A program made the translations under genes and the position numbers. This document shows positions 1 through 8,233 of a stretch of 64,000 bases of DNA, in pieces. This stretch comes from Duganella sacchari (lineage in GTDB: Bacteria; Pseudomonadota; Gammaproteobacteria; Burkholderiales; Burkholderiaceae_D), in assembly GCF_900143065.1 (NCBI RefSeq), contig NZ_FRCX01000015.1, positions 97,939 to 161,938 of the forward strand, given 5' to 3'. The notes under the pieces were generated by a model. The model worked only from the letters and a program-made list of their open reading frames with translations. It was not told where the DNA came from and searched no databases. Each line of letters starts with the position of its first letter. Position 1 is the first letter of the stretch.

Positions 1-445
1 CCGCCGTCACGGTCTGGTCGACCACGGTGAAATCTTCGTAGGGCTTGACCTCGTCCGGCGCAGTCAGCAGCGCCAGCGCACACGACAGCAAGGCTGACAC
101 CAGCGCTTCGGGTGCCTTGGGCGCCATTTGCGCAGTCAGCACCTCGCTCTGGCCCAGCTGGCGCATGGCACGGTAGGCGATGTCCTGCATGGCGCCACGC
201 GTCTGCGGCGTGGTTTCATGTTTGGCCCACACCTGGGCCAGCGCCTGCGGCAGGTTGGTGCCGGTTTTAACCTGGGCGATGGCATTGGCGGCGCCGATCA
301 GGCTATAGGCCAGCGAATCGGCTTTGAGGCCGGTCTGGAAACTGGTCTGCAACGCCGGTTTCAGGTCGCGCGCATGGCTAGAGCGCAGTTTCGGCGCTGC
401 CGGCTTGGCGGGCGACTTCAAAGTGAGCGTTGAACGCTTGTTCAT
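1..445 (-). CDS. rsmB: 16S rRNA m5C967 methyltransferase RsmB, N-terminal part only
   Basis: An open frame starts at ATG 445 and runs off the left edge without a stop, giving about 148 residues. After a basic, Pro/Ala-rich leader of about 40 residues, the sequence matches the NusB-like RNA-binding domain found at the N terminus of RsmB: it contains RGAMQDIAYRAMRQLG and ends near FTVVDQTVTA. The C-terminal Rossmann methyltransferase domain, which methylates C967 of 16S rRNA with S-adenosylmethionine, would lie outside the window, so catalytic residues cannot be checked. The gene is divergent from the small gene at 581. The family call rests on the NusB-like domain alone. Confidence 0.75.
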   Translation of the reverse strand, partial: MNKRSTLTLKSPAKPAAPKLRSSHARDLKPALQTSFQTGLKADSLAYSLIGAANAIAQVKTGTNLPQALAQVWAKHETTPQTRGAMQDIAYRAMRQLGQSEVLTAQMAPKAPEALVSALLSCALALLTAPDEVKPYEDFTVVDQTVTA

Positions 446-580
446 ATGATAATTCCAGTGGGTAACGGCCGTGATCGCGCAGTATACAGGAGAGCCTATG
501 ACATGGCGATTACGGCGTTAGTAAACGGTTGTATCAATTTATGTCAAAAGTGCAGACACTTTGAGGCGTATTATCGGCCC

Positions 581-820
581 ATGGCGACGCAAATCACACC
601 CGGATCCGCTACCGACCAAATCCTGGCGCAGCTGGCCGATACGAACCAGCGGCTGGCCGTCGTAGAAATGGACATGGCGGTCATCAAGTCGAACCACGCG
701 AGAAGGGAAGATATCGCCAAATTACAGAACACCCTGCTCAAATGGTTTGTCACTACCGCGATTACCCTGGCTGGCCTGTCAGGCAGCCAGGCGTTTCTCG
801 CTGCCAGATTTATTCATTAA
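581..820 (+). CDS. Small coiled-coil membrane protein, unknown function
   Basis: A 79-residue protein beginning MATQITPGS. The first half is polar and predicted helical (ILAQLADTNQRLAVVEMD), consistent with a short coiled coil. A single hydrophobic segment at about residues 50-75 (WFVTTAITLAGLSG) would anchor it in the inner membrane. This layout resembles small XhlA/DUF1640-like membrane-anchored coiled coils, but I do not recognise a specific family. An in-frame upstream start at 446 exists, but the extra residues look non-coding, so the internal ATG was chosen. It stands alone between rsmB and argS. Confidence 0.5.
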   Translation: MATQITPGSATDQILAQLADTNQRLAVVEMDMAVIKSNHARREDIAKLQNTLLKWFVTTAITLAGLSGSQAFLAARFIH

Positions 821-947
821 GCAACTCCAGCTGCCCGCCCCATTCCCCGCAAGTCGCCCCTCTGCCCAGCCAACACAGTATAATTACCGCTGTTTGGCCG
901 GTGCCAGCGCACCCGCCGTTTCCACTATCTGATGAATTTTTAAGCGC

Positions 948-2657
948 ATGTTAGCCCAACAAAAACAAGATATCACCGCCCTGTTCCAGGCCGCCCTCGC
1001 CCCGATTCTGACCGGCACCGAAGTGGTTGCCAACGTCGTGCTGGAGCGACCACGCGATCCGTCCCACGGCGACGTGGCGTGCAACATCGCGATGCAGTTG
1101 GCCAAACAGCTCAAAATGAATCCGCGCGAACTGGCCACCAGGCTGGTGGATGCGCTGCTGGCCGACCCGGCCCGCAACGGCCTGATCGACGCTGCGGAAA
1201 TCGCCGGCCCAGGCTTCATCAACCTGCGCGTGAGCGCGGCCGCCAAGCAGGCAGTGGTCAAGAGCGTGCTGGCGCAAGGCGCCGCCTACGGCCAGGCCAG
1301 CGCCGGTGCAGGCAAGAAAGTCATCATTGAATTCGTCTCGGCCAACCCGACCGGTCCGCTGCACGTGGGCCACGGCCGCCAGGCGGCGCTGGGCGACGCG
1401 TTGTCGTCGCTGTTCGTTTCGCAGGGCTACGATGTGACCCGCGAGTTCTACTACAACGACGCCGGCGTACAGATCCAGACCCTGGCCAACTCGGTGCAGG
1501 CGCGCCTGCGCGGCTTCAAGCCGGGCGACGCGCAATGGCCGGAGTCGGCCTACAACGGCGACTACATCGCCGACATCGCCGAAGACTTCAAACAGAAGAA
1601 AACCGTATCGGCCTCCGACGGTTCGCCAGCCACCGCCTCGGGCGACGTGGAAGACATCGAATCGATCCGCGCCTTTGCCGTGACCTATCTGCGTAACGAG
1701 CAGGACATCGACCTGCAAGCGTTCGGCGTCAAGTTCGACAACTACTACCTCGAGTCCTCGCTGTACGCAGACGGCAAGGTGGACGCCGCCGTCGACATGC
1801 TGAACAAATCCGGCAAGACCTACGAAGAAGAAGGCGCGCTGTGGCTGCGCACCGAAGACTACGGCGACGACAAGAACCGCGTGATGCGCAAGAAGGACGG
1901 CACCTACACCTACTTCGTGCCGGACGTGGCCTACCACATCGTCAAATTCCAGCGCGGCTTCACGCAAGCGATCAACGTTCAGGGTTCCGACCACCACGGC
2001 ACCATCGCCCGCGTGCGCGCCGGCCTGCAGGCAGTCAACGTCGGCATCCCGCAAGGCTACCCGGACTACGTGCTGCACAAAATGGTCACCGTGATGAAGG
2101 GCGGCGAAGAGGTCAAGATCTCCAAGCGTGCCGGTTCCTACGTCACCTTGCGCGACCTGATCGAATGGTCGGGCGGCGGCGAGATCGAGAAAGGCCGCGA
2201 CGCCGTGCGCTTCTTCCTGATCTCGCGTAAAGCCGACACCGAATTCGTGTTCGACGTTGACGTCGCACTGAAGACCTCGGACGAAAACCCGGTTTATTAC
2301 GTGCAGTACGCCCACGCGCGTATCTGCCGCATGCTGGAACAGTGGACCGGCGATGAAGCCGCGCTGGCCAACGTCGACCTGTCGCCACTGACCGCGCCAA
2401 CCGAAGCGGCGCTGCTGGCCACCCTGGCTGCCTACCCGGAAACGCTGGCGCGCGCGCAGGCGGAACTGGGTCCGCACCAGATCGCGTTCTACCTGCGCGA
2501 CCTGGCCGCCAACCTGCACAGTTTCTACTTCGCCGAACGCGTGCTGGTCGACGACGAAGCCCTGAAGGCCGCGCGTATCGCCCTGATGGTCGCGACCCGC
2601 CAGGTGCTGCGCAACGGCCTGGCGCTGATCGGCGTTTCGGCTCCCAACAAAATGTAA
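948..2657 (+). CDS. argS: Arginyl-tRNA synthetase
   Basis: 569 residues, full length for a bacterial class I ArgRS, which charges tRNA-Arg with arginine using ATP in the cytoplasm. The N-terminal Arg-specific add-on domain spans about residues 1-110. The HIGH signature appears as HVGH near residue 140 (SANPTGPLHVGHGRQ). The KMSKS-equivalent loop is KISKRAG near residue 390. The last about 110 residues form the helical DALR anticodon-binding domain. No strong Shine-Dalgarno precedes the ATG. A SPOR-domain gene starts 21 bases downstream and is probably cotranscribed. Confidence 0.97.
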   Translation: MLAQQKQDITALFQAALAPILTGTEVVANVVLERPRDPSHGDVACNIAMQLAKQLKMNPRELATRLVDALLADPARNGLIDAAEIAGPGFINLRVSAAAKQAVVKSVLAQGAAYGQASAGAGKKVIIEFVSANPTGPLHVGHGRQAALGDALSSLFVSQGYDVTREFYYNDAGVQIQTLANSVQARLRGFKPGDAQWPESAYNGDYIADIAEDFKQKKTVSASDGSPATASGDVEDIESIRAFAVTYLRNEQDIDLQAFGVKFDNYYLESSLYADGKVDAAVDMLNKSGKTYEEEGALWLRTEDYGDDKNRVMRKKDGTYTYFVPDVAYHIVKFQRGFTQAINVQGSDHHGTIARVRAGLQAVNVGIPQGYPDYVLHKMVTVMKGGEEVKISKRAGSYVTLRDLIEWSGGGEIEKGRDAVRFFLISRKADTEFVFDVDVALKTSDENPVYYVQYAHARICRMLEQWTGDEAALANVDLSPLTAPTEAALLATLAAYPETLARAQAELGPHQIAFYLRDLAANLHSFYFAERVLVDDEALKAARIALMVATRQVLRNGLALIGVSAPNKM

Positions 2658-2678
2658 TTGCGAAGGACATCCCGCACA

Positions 2679-3401
2679 ATGAATTTCCGCTCCAGCTTTA
2701 CTCCACGTTCGCAACAGCAGGGCAATACTTTCGTCGGCATCGTTATCGGTCTGGTCATCGGCCTAAGTATCGCTGTCGTCGTCGCACTGATGATTACCAA
2801 AGGCTCGACGCCGTTCACGGACAAGGGCCATCCGAGCAAGGCAGCGGAACCGACTGCGGGACAGGTCGCCGATCCTAACAAGCCGATGTACGGCAACAAG
2901 GATGCGGCGCGCGAAGCGGCCAAGGACTTCAACAAGGACCAGCAGCCAGCAACCGCGGTAACGCCGGCGCCAACCGCACCTGCGGTACCGGCGGCGCCGT
3001 CCAAGCCGGCAGCCGACCAGCTGCAAGCGATGGTCGACAAGATCCAGGGCACGCCAGCACCGGCGGCAAAGCCGGCGCCTGCGGCCGCGCCTAACGCGGC
3101 CAACGTCACGCCGCAGCCGGCCGCCAAAGCCGCACCGGCCGCCGACGCAGCCGCCGGCGACGACAAATTCATCTACTACCTGCAAGCGGGCGCCTTCCGT
3201 GAAGTGGCCGATGCAGAAAACGCCCGTGCCAAGCTGGCCTTGCTGGGCTTTGAAGCCAATATTTCGGACCGCTCCACCGACACCGGCGTGCTGCATCGTG
3301 TACGCCTGGGTCCTTACAACCAGGTGGAAACCATGAACAAGGTCCGTGGCAAACTGTCTGAAAACGGCATTGACGTTGCCGTCGTCCGCAACCAGAAATA
3401 A
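2679..3401 (+). CDS. SPOR-domain inner-membrane protein (FtsN/DedD-like)
   Basis: 240 residues. The ATG at 2679 follows GAAGGA by about 11 bases, so it was preferred to an upstream in-frame start overlapping argS. A short cytoplasmic basic tail is followed by one membrane helix at about residues 19-40, then a long Pro/Ala/Lys-rich periplasmic linker. A C-terminal SPOR domain (about 165-240; YYLQAGAFREVADAENARAK) is the family known to bind denuded septal glycan strands. The architecture is that of FtsN/DedD-like division proteins, but there is no proof that it is FtsN itself. It sits between argS and dsbA, 14 bases before the latter. Confidence 0.88.
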   Translation: MNFRSSFTPRSQQQGNTFVGIVIGLVIGLSIAVVVALMITKGSTPFTDKGHPSKAAEPTAGQVADPNKPMYGNKDAAREAAKDFNKDQQPATAVTPAPTAPAVPAAPSKPAADQLQAMVDKIQGTPAPAAKPAPAAAPNAANVTPQPAAKAAPAADAAAGDDKFIYYLQAGAFREVADAENARAKLALLGFEANISDRSTDTGVLHRVRLGPYNQVETMNKVRGKLSENGIDVAVVRNQK

Positions 3402-3415
3402 CCCAAGGAGTAACG

Positions 3416-4090
3416 ATGCGCTTCCTGAAATTCGCCCTGACCGCTTTCGCGCTGAGCGCAGTCGCACTGACTGCCTCGGCCTCTCCCGCCGATCCAAAGA
3501 ACGGCGTGGAGTACAAAACGCTGAAAGCGCCGCAAGCTGTGGACACCGGCAAAAAAGTCGAGATCATCGAGTTCTTCGACTACGCCTGCCCGCATTGCGC
3601 CGCCTTCGACAGCGCGTTGGGCGCCTGGGTGAAAAAACAGGGCGACAACATTGTCTTCAAGCGCATGCACATCTCGCGTCCGGGCACCGACCTGCCGCAG
3701 GAAAAAATGTTCTTCACGCTGGAAGCCATGGGCGTGCTGACGCCTGAACTGCACGCCAAAGCCTTCAACGAAATCCACGTCAACCACAATCCGCTGCGCC
3801 GCGACGAACAGGTATTCGAGTTCATCGCCAAGCAAGGCGTGGACAAGCAGAAGTTCATCGACACCTACCGTGGCTTCGGCGTCGCGGGCCGCGTGCGCAA
3901 GTCGGTATCGATGATGGATGCCTACGAAATCGACTCCTGGCCGACGCTGACCGTGGACGGCAAATACCAGACCTCCCCGACCATGGCCGACGCTGAAAAG
4001 CAGTCCGCCACCACCGAAGCGCAGCTGCATGGTGAAGTGACGCAGGTGCTGGACGCGCTGGTCACCAAAGCCAAGGCAGAGAAGAAGTAG
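3416..4090 (+). CDS. dsbA: Thiol:disulfide interchange protein DsbA
   Basis: 224 residues with a Sec signal peptide (residues about 1-22, cleavage near ASA-SP). A thioredoxin-fold oxidase domain carries the active-site CPHC at residues 58-61 (DYACPHCAAF) and a cis-proline loop at SWPTLTV. It introduces disulfides into periplasmic proteins and is reoxidised by DsbB, which is not in this window. The ATG is preceded by AAGGAG at good spacing. It is packed between a SPOR protein and a short-chain dehydrogenase that starts 2 bases after its stop. Confidence 0.95.
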   Translation: MRFLKFALTAFALSAVALTASASPADPKNGVEYKTLKAPQAVDTGKKVEIIEFFDYACPHCAAFDSALGAWVKKQGDNIVFKRMHISRPGTDLPQEKMFFTLEAMGVLTPELHAKAFNEIHVNHNPLRRDEQVFEFIAKQGVDKQKFIDTYRGFGVAGRVRKSVSMMDAYEIDSWPTLTVDGKYQTSPTMADAEKQSATTEAQLHGEVTQVLDALVTKAKAEKK

Positions 4091-4092
4091 AC

Positions 4093-4872
4093 ATGACGCC
4101 TTTGCGCGTCTTCATCACCGGCGCTTCCAGCGGCCTGGGCGCCGCGCTGGCCCGCCAGTATGCGGCGCAAGGCGCCACCCTCGGCCTGCTGGCCCGGCGT
4201 GGCGAAGTCCTCGCCGATTTCATCGCCACACTGCCCAACGCGCAGCAGCACCGCGCCTATCCGGTGGATGTGCGCGACCATGCCGCCATCAACGCCGCTG
4301 CGCAGGCCTTCCTCGCGCACGCGGGCGGTGTCGATGTGGTGATCGCCAATGCCGGCGTGTCAGCCGGCACGCTCACGGAACACGCGGAAGACATCGCCGT
4401 GTTTGCCGACATTATCAACACCAATGTGATCGCCACCGCAGCCACCTTCTCGCCATTCATCGCTGCCATGCGCGCGCAGCGCACGCCGGGCCGGCTGGTG
4501 GGCATCGGCAGTGTGGCCGGCATCCGTGGCCTGCCAGGCGCCGAAGCGTACAGCGCCTCCAAGGCTGCCGTCATCAGCTACTGCGAATCACTGCGGCTGG
4601 AGATGAAGCCATATGGCATCCGCGTCGTGACCATCTGCCCCGGCTACATCGATACACCGATGACGCAGGGGAATCCCTACCCCATGCCGTTCCTGATGGC
4701 GCCTGAAAAATTTGCCGCTGTCGCCGCCGGTGTTATCAGCGCTGGCCGCAGCTACGCCGTCATCCCGTGGCAAATGGGCATTGTCGCCAAGCTGCTGCGC
4801 ATGCTGCCGAACGTGGTCTACGATTTGGCCTTCAGCAAAGCGCCGCACAAACCCCGTAAAACAGCATCATGA
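4093..4872 (+). CDS. Short-chain dehydrogenase/reductase
   Basis: 259 residues, a classical SDR. The nucleotide-binding glycine motif is TGASSGLGAAL near residue 10, followed by NAGVSAG near residue 92. The catalytic Tyr-Lys pair is in YSASKAAVISYCES near residue 155, and the PGYIDTPM segment follows. A hydrophobic and basic C-terminal tail (VAKLLRMLPNVVYDLAF) suggests membrane association, as in several NAD(P)H-dependent SDRs of this length. The substrate cannot be read from sequence. Its stop overlaps the birA start by 4 bases, indicating translational coupling. Confidence 0.9.
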   Translation: MTPLRVFITGASSGLGAALARQYAAQGATLGLLARRGEVLADFIATLPNAQQHRAYPVDVRDHAAINAAAQAFLAHAGGVDVVIANAGVSAGTLTEHAEDIAVFADIINTNVIATAATFSPFIAAMRAQRTPGRLVGIGSVAGIRGLPGAEAYSASKAAVISYCESLRLEMKPYGIRVVTICPGYIDTPMTQGNPYPMPFLMAPEKFAAVAAGVISAGRSYAVIPWQMGIVAKLLRMLPNVVYDLAFSKAPHKPRKTAS

Positions 4873-5657
4873 ATAATTTATCCGCCGCCGCGATCAGCGC
4901 CCATTGCGCCACCTCCGCCAGCCATATCGCGATTGAAACCGTCGCCGAAACCGGCTCCACCAATGCCGACCTGCTGGCGCGCATCGGCACGCTGCCAGGC
5001 CCGGTGCTGCGCATCGCGGAAAACCAGACCGCCGGCCGTGGCCGCGCCGGCCGCAGCTGGCTGTCCAGACCTGGCGCCGCGCTGATGTTCTCGCTGGCCT
5101 GGCGCTTCAAAGGCCCGCTGCACAATATGTCCGGCCTGCCGATGGCGGTGGGCGTGGCGCTGGCCGAAACCATCGTTTCGCTGGGTGTGCCGGTACAGAT
5201 CAAATGGCCCAACGACCTGCTGCGCGACGGCGCCAAGCTGGCCGGCATTTTGGTCGAAACGCAGAAGACCGATGACGCCATCTGGGCCGTGATCGGCTGT
5301 GGACTCAACCTGCTGATGCCGGACGAACTGGAAGCGCAGATCGGCCGCGAAGTGGCAAGCGCGCCATGGCTGGCGCAGATGGACCGCAACCAGCTGATGG
5401 CGGCCCTGCTCGGCCGCCTGGCCGCCGTGCTGGCCGAATTCGACGATACCGGCTTCGCCCCATTCACGGAGCGCTGGAACGCGCTGCATGCGTGGCATGG
5501 CAAGGACGTGGTCCTGCTGGACAACGGCGCCGTGATGCAGCAAGGCCGCGCCGCCGGCGTGGACGCCATCGGCCGCCTGCTGCTGGATACGGACCAGGGC
5601 CGCGTTGAAATCCTTTCTGGCGACGTCTCGCTGCGTTTATCGGGAACACAACCATGA
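4869..5657 (+). CDS. birA: Biotin--[acetyl-CoA-carboxylase] ligase, monofunctional
   Basis: 262 residues. It transfers biotin via biotinyl-AMP to the carboxyl carrier protein. The biotin/adenylate loop GRGRAGRSW is at residues 56-64 and KWPNDLL at about 115-121; a C-terminal SH3-like domain follows. No N-terminal helix-turn-helix domain is present, so unlike the E. coli enzyme it should not act as the biotin-operon repressor. It overlaps both the SDR stop and the coaX start by 4 bases; the birA-coaX pairing is common in betaproteobacteria. Confidence 0.95.
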   Translation: MNNLSAAAISAHCATSASHIAIETVAETGSTNADLLARIGTLPGPVLRIAENQTAGRGRAGRSWLSRPGAALMFSLAWRFKGPLHNMSGLPMAVGVALAETIVSLGVPVQIKWPNDLLRDGAKLAGILVETQKTDDAIWAVIGCGLNLLMPDELEAQIGREVASAPWLAQMDRNQLMAALLGRLAAVLAEFDDTGFAPFTERWNALHAWHGKDVVLLDNGAVMQQGRAAGVDAIGRLLLDTDQGRVEILSGDVSLRLSGTQP

Positions 5658-6406
5658 TCTTGCTAATCGATGCTGGCAACACCCGCGTCAAATGGGCGCT
5701 GGCCACGGCGGACATGCCACTGGGCGCATGGATCGACAGCGGCGCCGTCACCCACGCCGACATGCCGCAACTGGAACTGGCCTGGTGCGAAGCCGCCGCC
5801 ACCCATGGCGTCGAGCGCGTACTGATCGCCAACGTGGCGGGCAACGCACTGCGCGTGCAGCTGGAATATGTGCTGCAACGCTGCCTGCCCGATCTGCCGC
5901 TGGAGTGGTTTGCCTCGCTGCCCGCACTGGCCGGCCTGACCAACGGCTACCGCAACCCCGGCCAGTTGGGCTGCGACCGTTTTGCCGCCGCCATTGCCGG
6001 CCATATGCTGGCGCCGGACCTGCCCGTCATCGTGGTCAACTGCGGCACCGCCACCACCATCGATGCGGTAACGGCGGACGGCGTTTTCCTCGGCGGGATG
6101 ATCTTGCCCGGCCTGGGCCTGATGGCCAGCTCGCTGGCGCGCAATACCGCCCAGTTGCCGCAGATCGCACAAGACGGTAAGCTGCCAGATGGATTTGCCG
6201 ACAATACCGACGACGCCATCCTGAGCGGCATTCTGGCCGCGCAAGGCGGCGCCATCGAACATGCCTGCGCCCGGCACCACGCGACCGAGTGCATCATTTC
6301 CGGCGGCGCGGCGCCCTACATTGCGCCCATGCTGAAAGTGCCGTACCGTATCGTTGAAAACATTGTACTGATCGGATTACACGCTGCCGTCAGCAGCGCC
6401 GAATAA
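5654..6406 (+). CDS. coaX: Type III pantothenate kinase
   Basis: 250 residues. It catalyses the first step of coenzyme A synthesis, ATP-dependent phosphorylation of pantothenate. It has the ASKHA-fold phosphate loop DAGNTRVKWAL (residues 6-16), GCDRFAA near residue 106 with the conserved Asp, the adenosine-side motif NCGTATTIDAV near residue 128, and GGMILPGLGLM. Type III enzymes are insensitive to CoA feedback. Its start overlaps birA by 4 bases, and a GTG-started SPOR gene follows 12 bases after its stop. Confidence 0.96.
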   Translation: MILLIDAGNTRVKWALATADMPLGAWIDSGAVTHADMPQLELAWCEAAATHGVERVLIANVAGNALRVQLEYVLQRCLPDLPLEWFASLPALAGLTNGYRNPGQLGCDRFAAAIAGHMLAPDLPVIVVNCGTATTIDAVTADGVFLGGMILPGLGLMASSLARNTAQLPQIAQDGKLPDGFADNTDDAILSGILAAQGGAIEHACARHHATECIISGGAAPYIAPMLKVPYRIVENIVLIGLHAAVSSAE

Positions 6407-6418
6407 GAGGAAAGCCCT

Positions 6419-7093
6419 GTGCTGAAGTTTATTTTCTGGTCCCTGCTCGCTGTGAACGCCGCGCTGTTCGCGTATGGACGCGGCTACCTGGGCCACTTCA
6501 GCGGCAACGAGCACGAACCGGAGCGCCTGCTCAACCAGCTCAACGCCGACAAGCTGGCCATCATCCCGGCCGACAAAGCCAATGCGGCCAGCGTCGCCGC
6601 CACCGCGCCGGCTGCGCCCGAGATCAAGCCGGAAGCTTGCGTGGAAGTCGCCAGCTTCGTGCTGGCCGATGCGCGCCGTTTTGAAAACCAGCTGGAGGCG
6701 CTGAAACTGGGCGACCGGCAGTCGCGCCACAACCTGCCTGGCAGCGAGGTATCGAGCTATATCGTTTATATTCCACCGCAAGGCAGCAAGGAAGGCGCGG
6801 ACAAAAAGGCCGGCGAACTGCGCGCGCTGGGAGTGACCAACTACTTCATCATGTCCGACAATTCGCCGCTGCGCTGGGGGATCTCGCTGGGCGTGTTCAA
6901 GACCGAGGGTGCAGCACAGAACCAGCTGGCGGCGCTCATGAAGCAAGGCGTGCGGACCGCGCGCATTGCACCCCGTATGAGCGGCAGCAAGCTGCTGGCC
7001 TTCCAGTTCCGCGACGTCGATCCGGAACTGAAAGCGAAACTGGAAAAAATCCGCGCCGGCTTCCCGAACGCGGACATCCGCAGCTGCAAATAG
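6419..7093 (+). CDS. SPOR-domain membrane protein
   Basis: 224 residues. The start is GTG at 6419, supported by AGAGGAAA just upstream, which overlaps the coaX stop. One N-terminal membrane helix (residues about 1-20) is followed by a long periplasmic region. The middle (ACVEVASFVLADARRFENQL) and C-terminal half (SLGVFKTEGAAQNQLAALM) resemble divergent SPOR repeats. The function is probably cell-envelope or septal peptidoglycan binding, by family only. It is the last gene of the rightward set and converges on rlpA with a 12-base gap; no intrinsic terminator is visible. Confidence 0.75.
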   Translation: MLKFIFWSLLAVNAALFAYGRGYLGHFSGNEHEPERLLNQLNADKLAIIPADKANAASVAATAPAAPEIKPEACVEVASFVLADARRFENQLEALKLGDRQSRHNLPGSEVSSYIVYIPPQGSKEGADKKAGELRALGVTNYFIMSDNSPLRWGISLGVFKTEGAAQNQLAALMKQGVRTARIAPRMSGSKLLAFQFRDVDPELKAKLEKIRAGFPNADIRSCK

Positions 7094-7105
7094 ATCGGTT
7101 TAAAT

Positions 7106-8233
7106 TCAGCGCTGAACCACGATGGGTTTGAGGCCCAGCGACGAAGGCAGCCCTTGTGCCGCCTGCTGCGCTTCCTGGCGGCTCGCATACGGACCGCCGA
7201 ACAGGCGGAACACCGAACCGCCCTGCACCACTTCCAGGCCATTCAGCTTGCTGGTCAGCTTGGCGCGTATCGCTTCCGCATTTTCCGCGCGTGAGTAGGC
7301 GCCCAGTTGCAGATAGAAGCCGCCCGCCGCAGCCGGTGCTGGCGCCGCATAATCCGACGGCGCGCGATCAGCGAGCATGAGCGTTTCGATATCTTTCGGT
7401 GTCCCAGCAGCGCTAGCTGGCGCGGACGGTGTCAGCACCAGCGGCTGATTGATCATGGTCGCGGTGACGGTAGGTGTCGGTGCACCGGACGCCTGCGTCA
7501 GACGGTCCTTGGGCTGCGGCGTCAGACGCGCTTTGGTGGTGCCGGAGACGCCTTCACGCGTGGCGAGAATACGGTCTATCTCTTCCGGCAGGATACGTTC
7601 AATCTTGAGCTCATGACTGCCCTTGCCCAGCAAGCCCAGTTTCAGCGCCGCGGTGTAAGACACATCGATGGCGCGGTTGGCGTGGAATGGGCCGCGGTCA
7701 TTGATACGCACAATGACGACGGCGCCACTCAGCATATTGGTCAGGCGTGCATACGATGGAATTGGCAGCACCGGATGCGCAGCCGTCATCTTGTACATAT
7801 CGTACAGCTCACCGGACGAGGTGCGCTGGCCATGGAATTTTTTGCCGTACCAGCTGCCCACGCCGATCTGCGTGAACGGCTGGTCGTCGGTGATCGGCGT
7901 ATAGGTTTTGCCGAAGACGACGTAAGGGCGGTTTGAGCGTGGCAGCAGCGGATCATTGCGCACATCGGCGTCCGGCGTTTCCATCAGATTGGGTGGTGGC
8001 GATTCGCCAGGGCCGTCGTCCTGGTAATAGCCGCCACGCCCCGAATTCGCGGGCGGCAGCACCGGCAGCGAAGGATCGGCCTTGCCAGTGGAAGGCGCTT
8101 TGATGACCGGTCCCGTGGCCGTCACAGGACGTGGCGATGGCTGGTTGGCCACCGGCGCCGTGCCGCAGCCGGCCAGCGCCAGCGCCGCCGCCATGGCCGG
8201 CAGCTTCAGGAGATGATTACGTTGCAGGCGCAT
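7106..8233 (-). CDS. rlpA: Endolytic septal-ring peptidoglycan transglycosylase RlpA
   Basis: 375 residues. The ATG at 8233 was chosen because it begins a lipoprotein signal peptide with lipobox LAGC (Cys23). A Pro/Gly-rich linker leads to the double-psi beta-barrel domain (GVGSWYGKKFHGQRTSSGE ... VRINDRGPFHANRAID), which cleaves glycan strands lacking stem peptides. A C-terminal SPOR domain (FYLQLGAYSRAENAEAI ... LFGGPYAS) follows. It is the last gene of the mre-mrd operon and its start overlaps the second mrdA by 17 bases, so coupled translation is likely. Confidence 0.94.
   Translation of the reverse strand: MRLQRNHLLKLPAMAAALALAGCGTAPVANQPSPRPVTATGPVIKAPSTGKADPSLPVLPPANSGRGGYYQDDGPGESPPPNLMETPDADVRNDPLLPRSNRPYVVFGKTYTPITDDQPFTQIGVGSWYGKKFHGQRTSSGELYDMYKMTAAHPVLPIPSYARLTNMLSGAVVIVRINDRGPFHANRAIDVSYTAALKLGLLGKGSHELKIERILPEEIDRILATREGVSGTTKARLTPQPKDRLTQASGAPTPTVTATMINQPLVLTPSAPASAAGTPKDIETLMLADRAPSDYAAPAPAAAGGFYLQLGAYSRAENAEAIRAKLTSKLNGLEVVQGGSVFRLFGGPYASRQEAQQAAQGLPSSLGLKPIVVQR

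Noticed and set aside
951..2714. Long open frame antisense to argS
   Set aside because: It mirrors argS codon periodicity in GC-rich DNA; its product has no family features and argS is certain.
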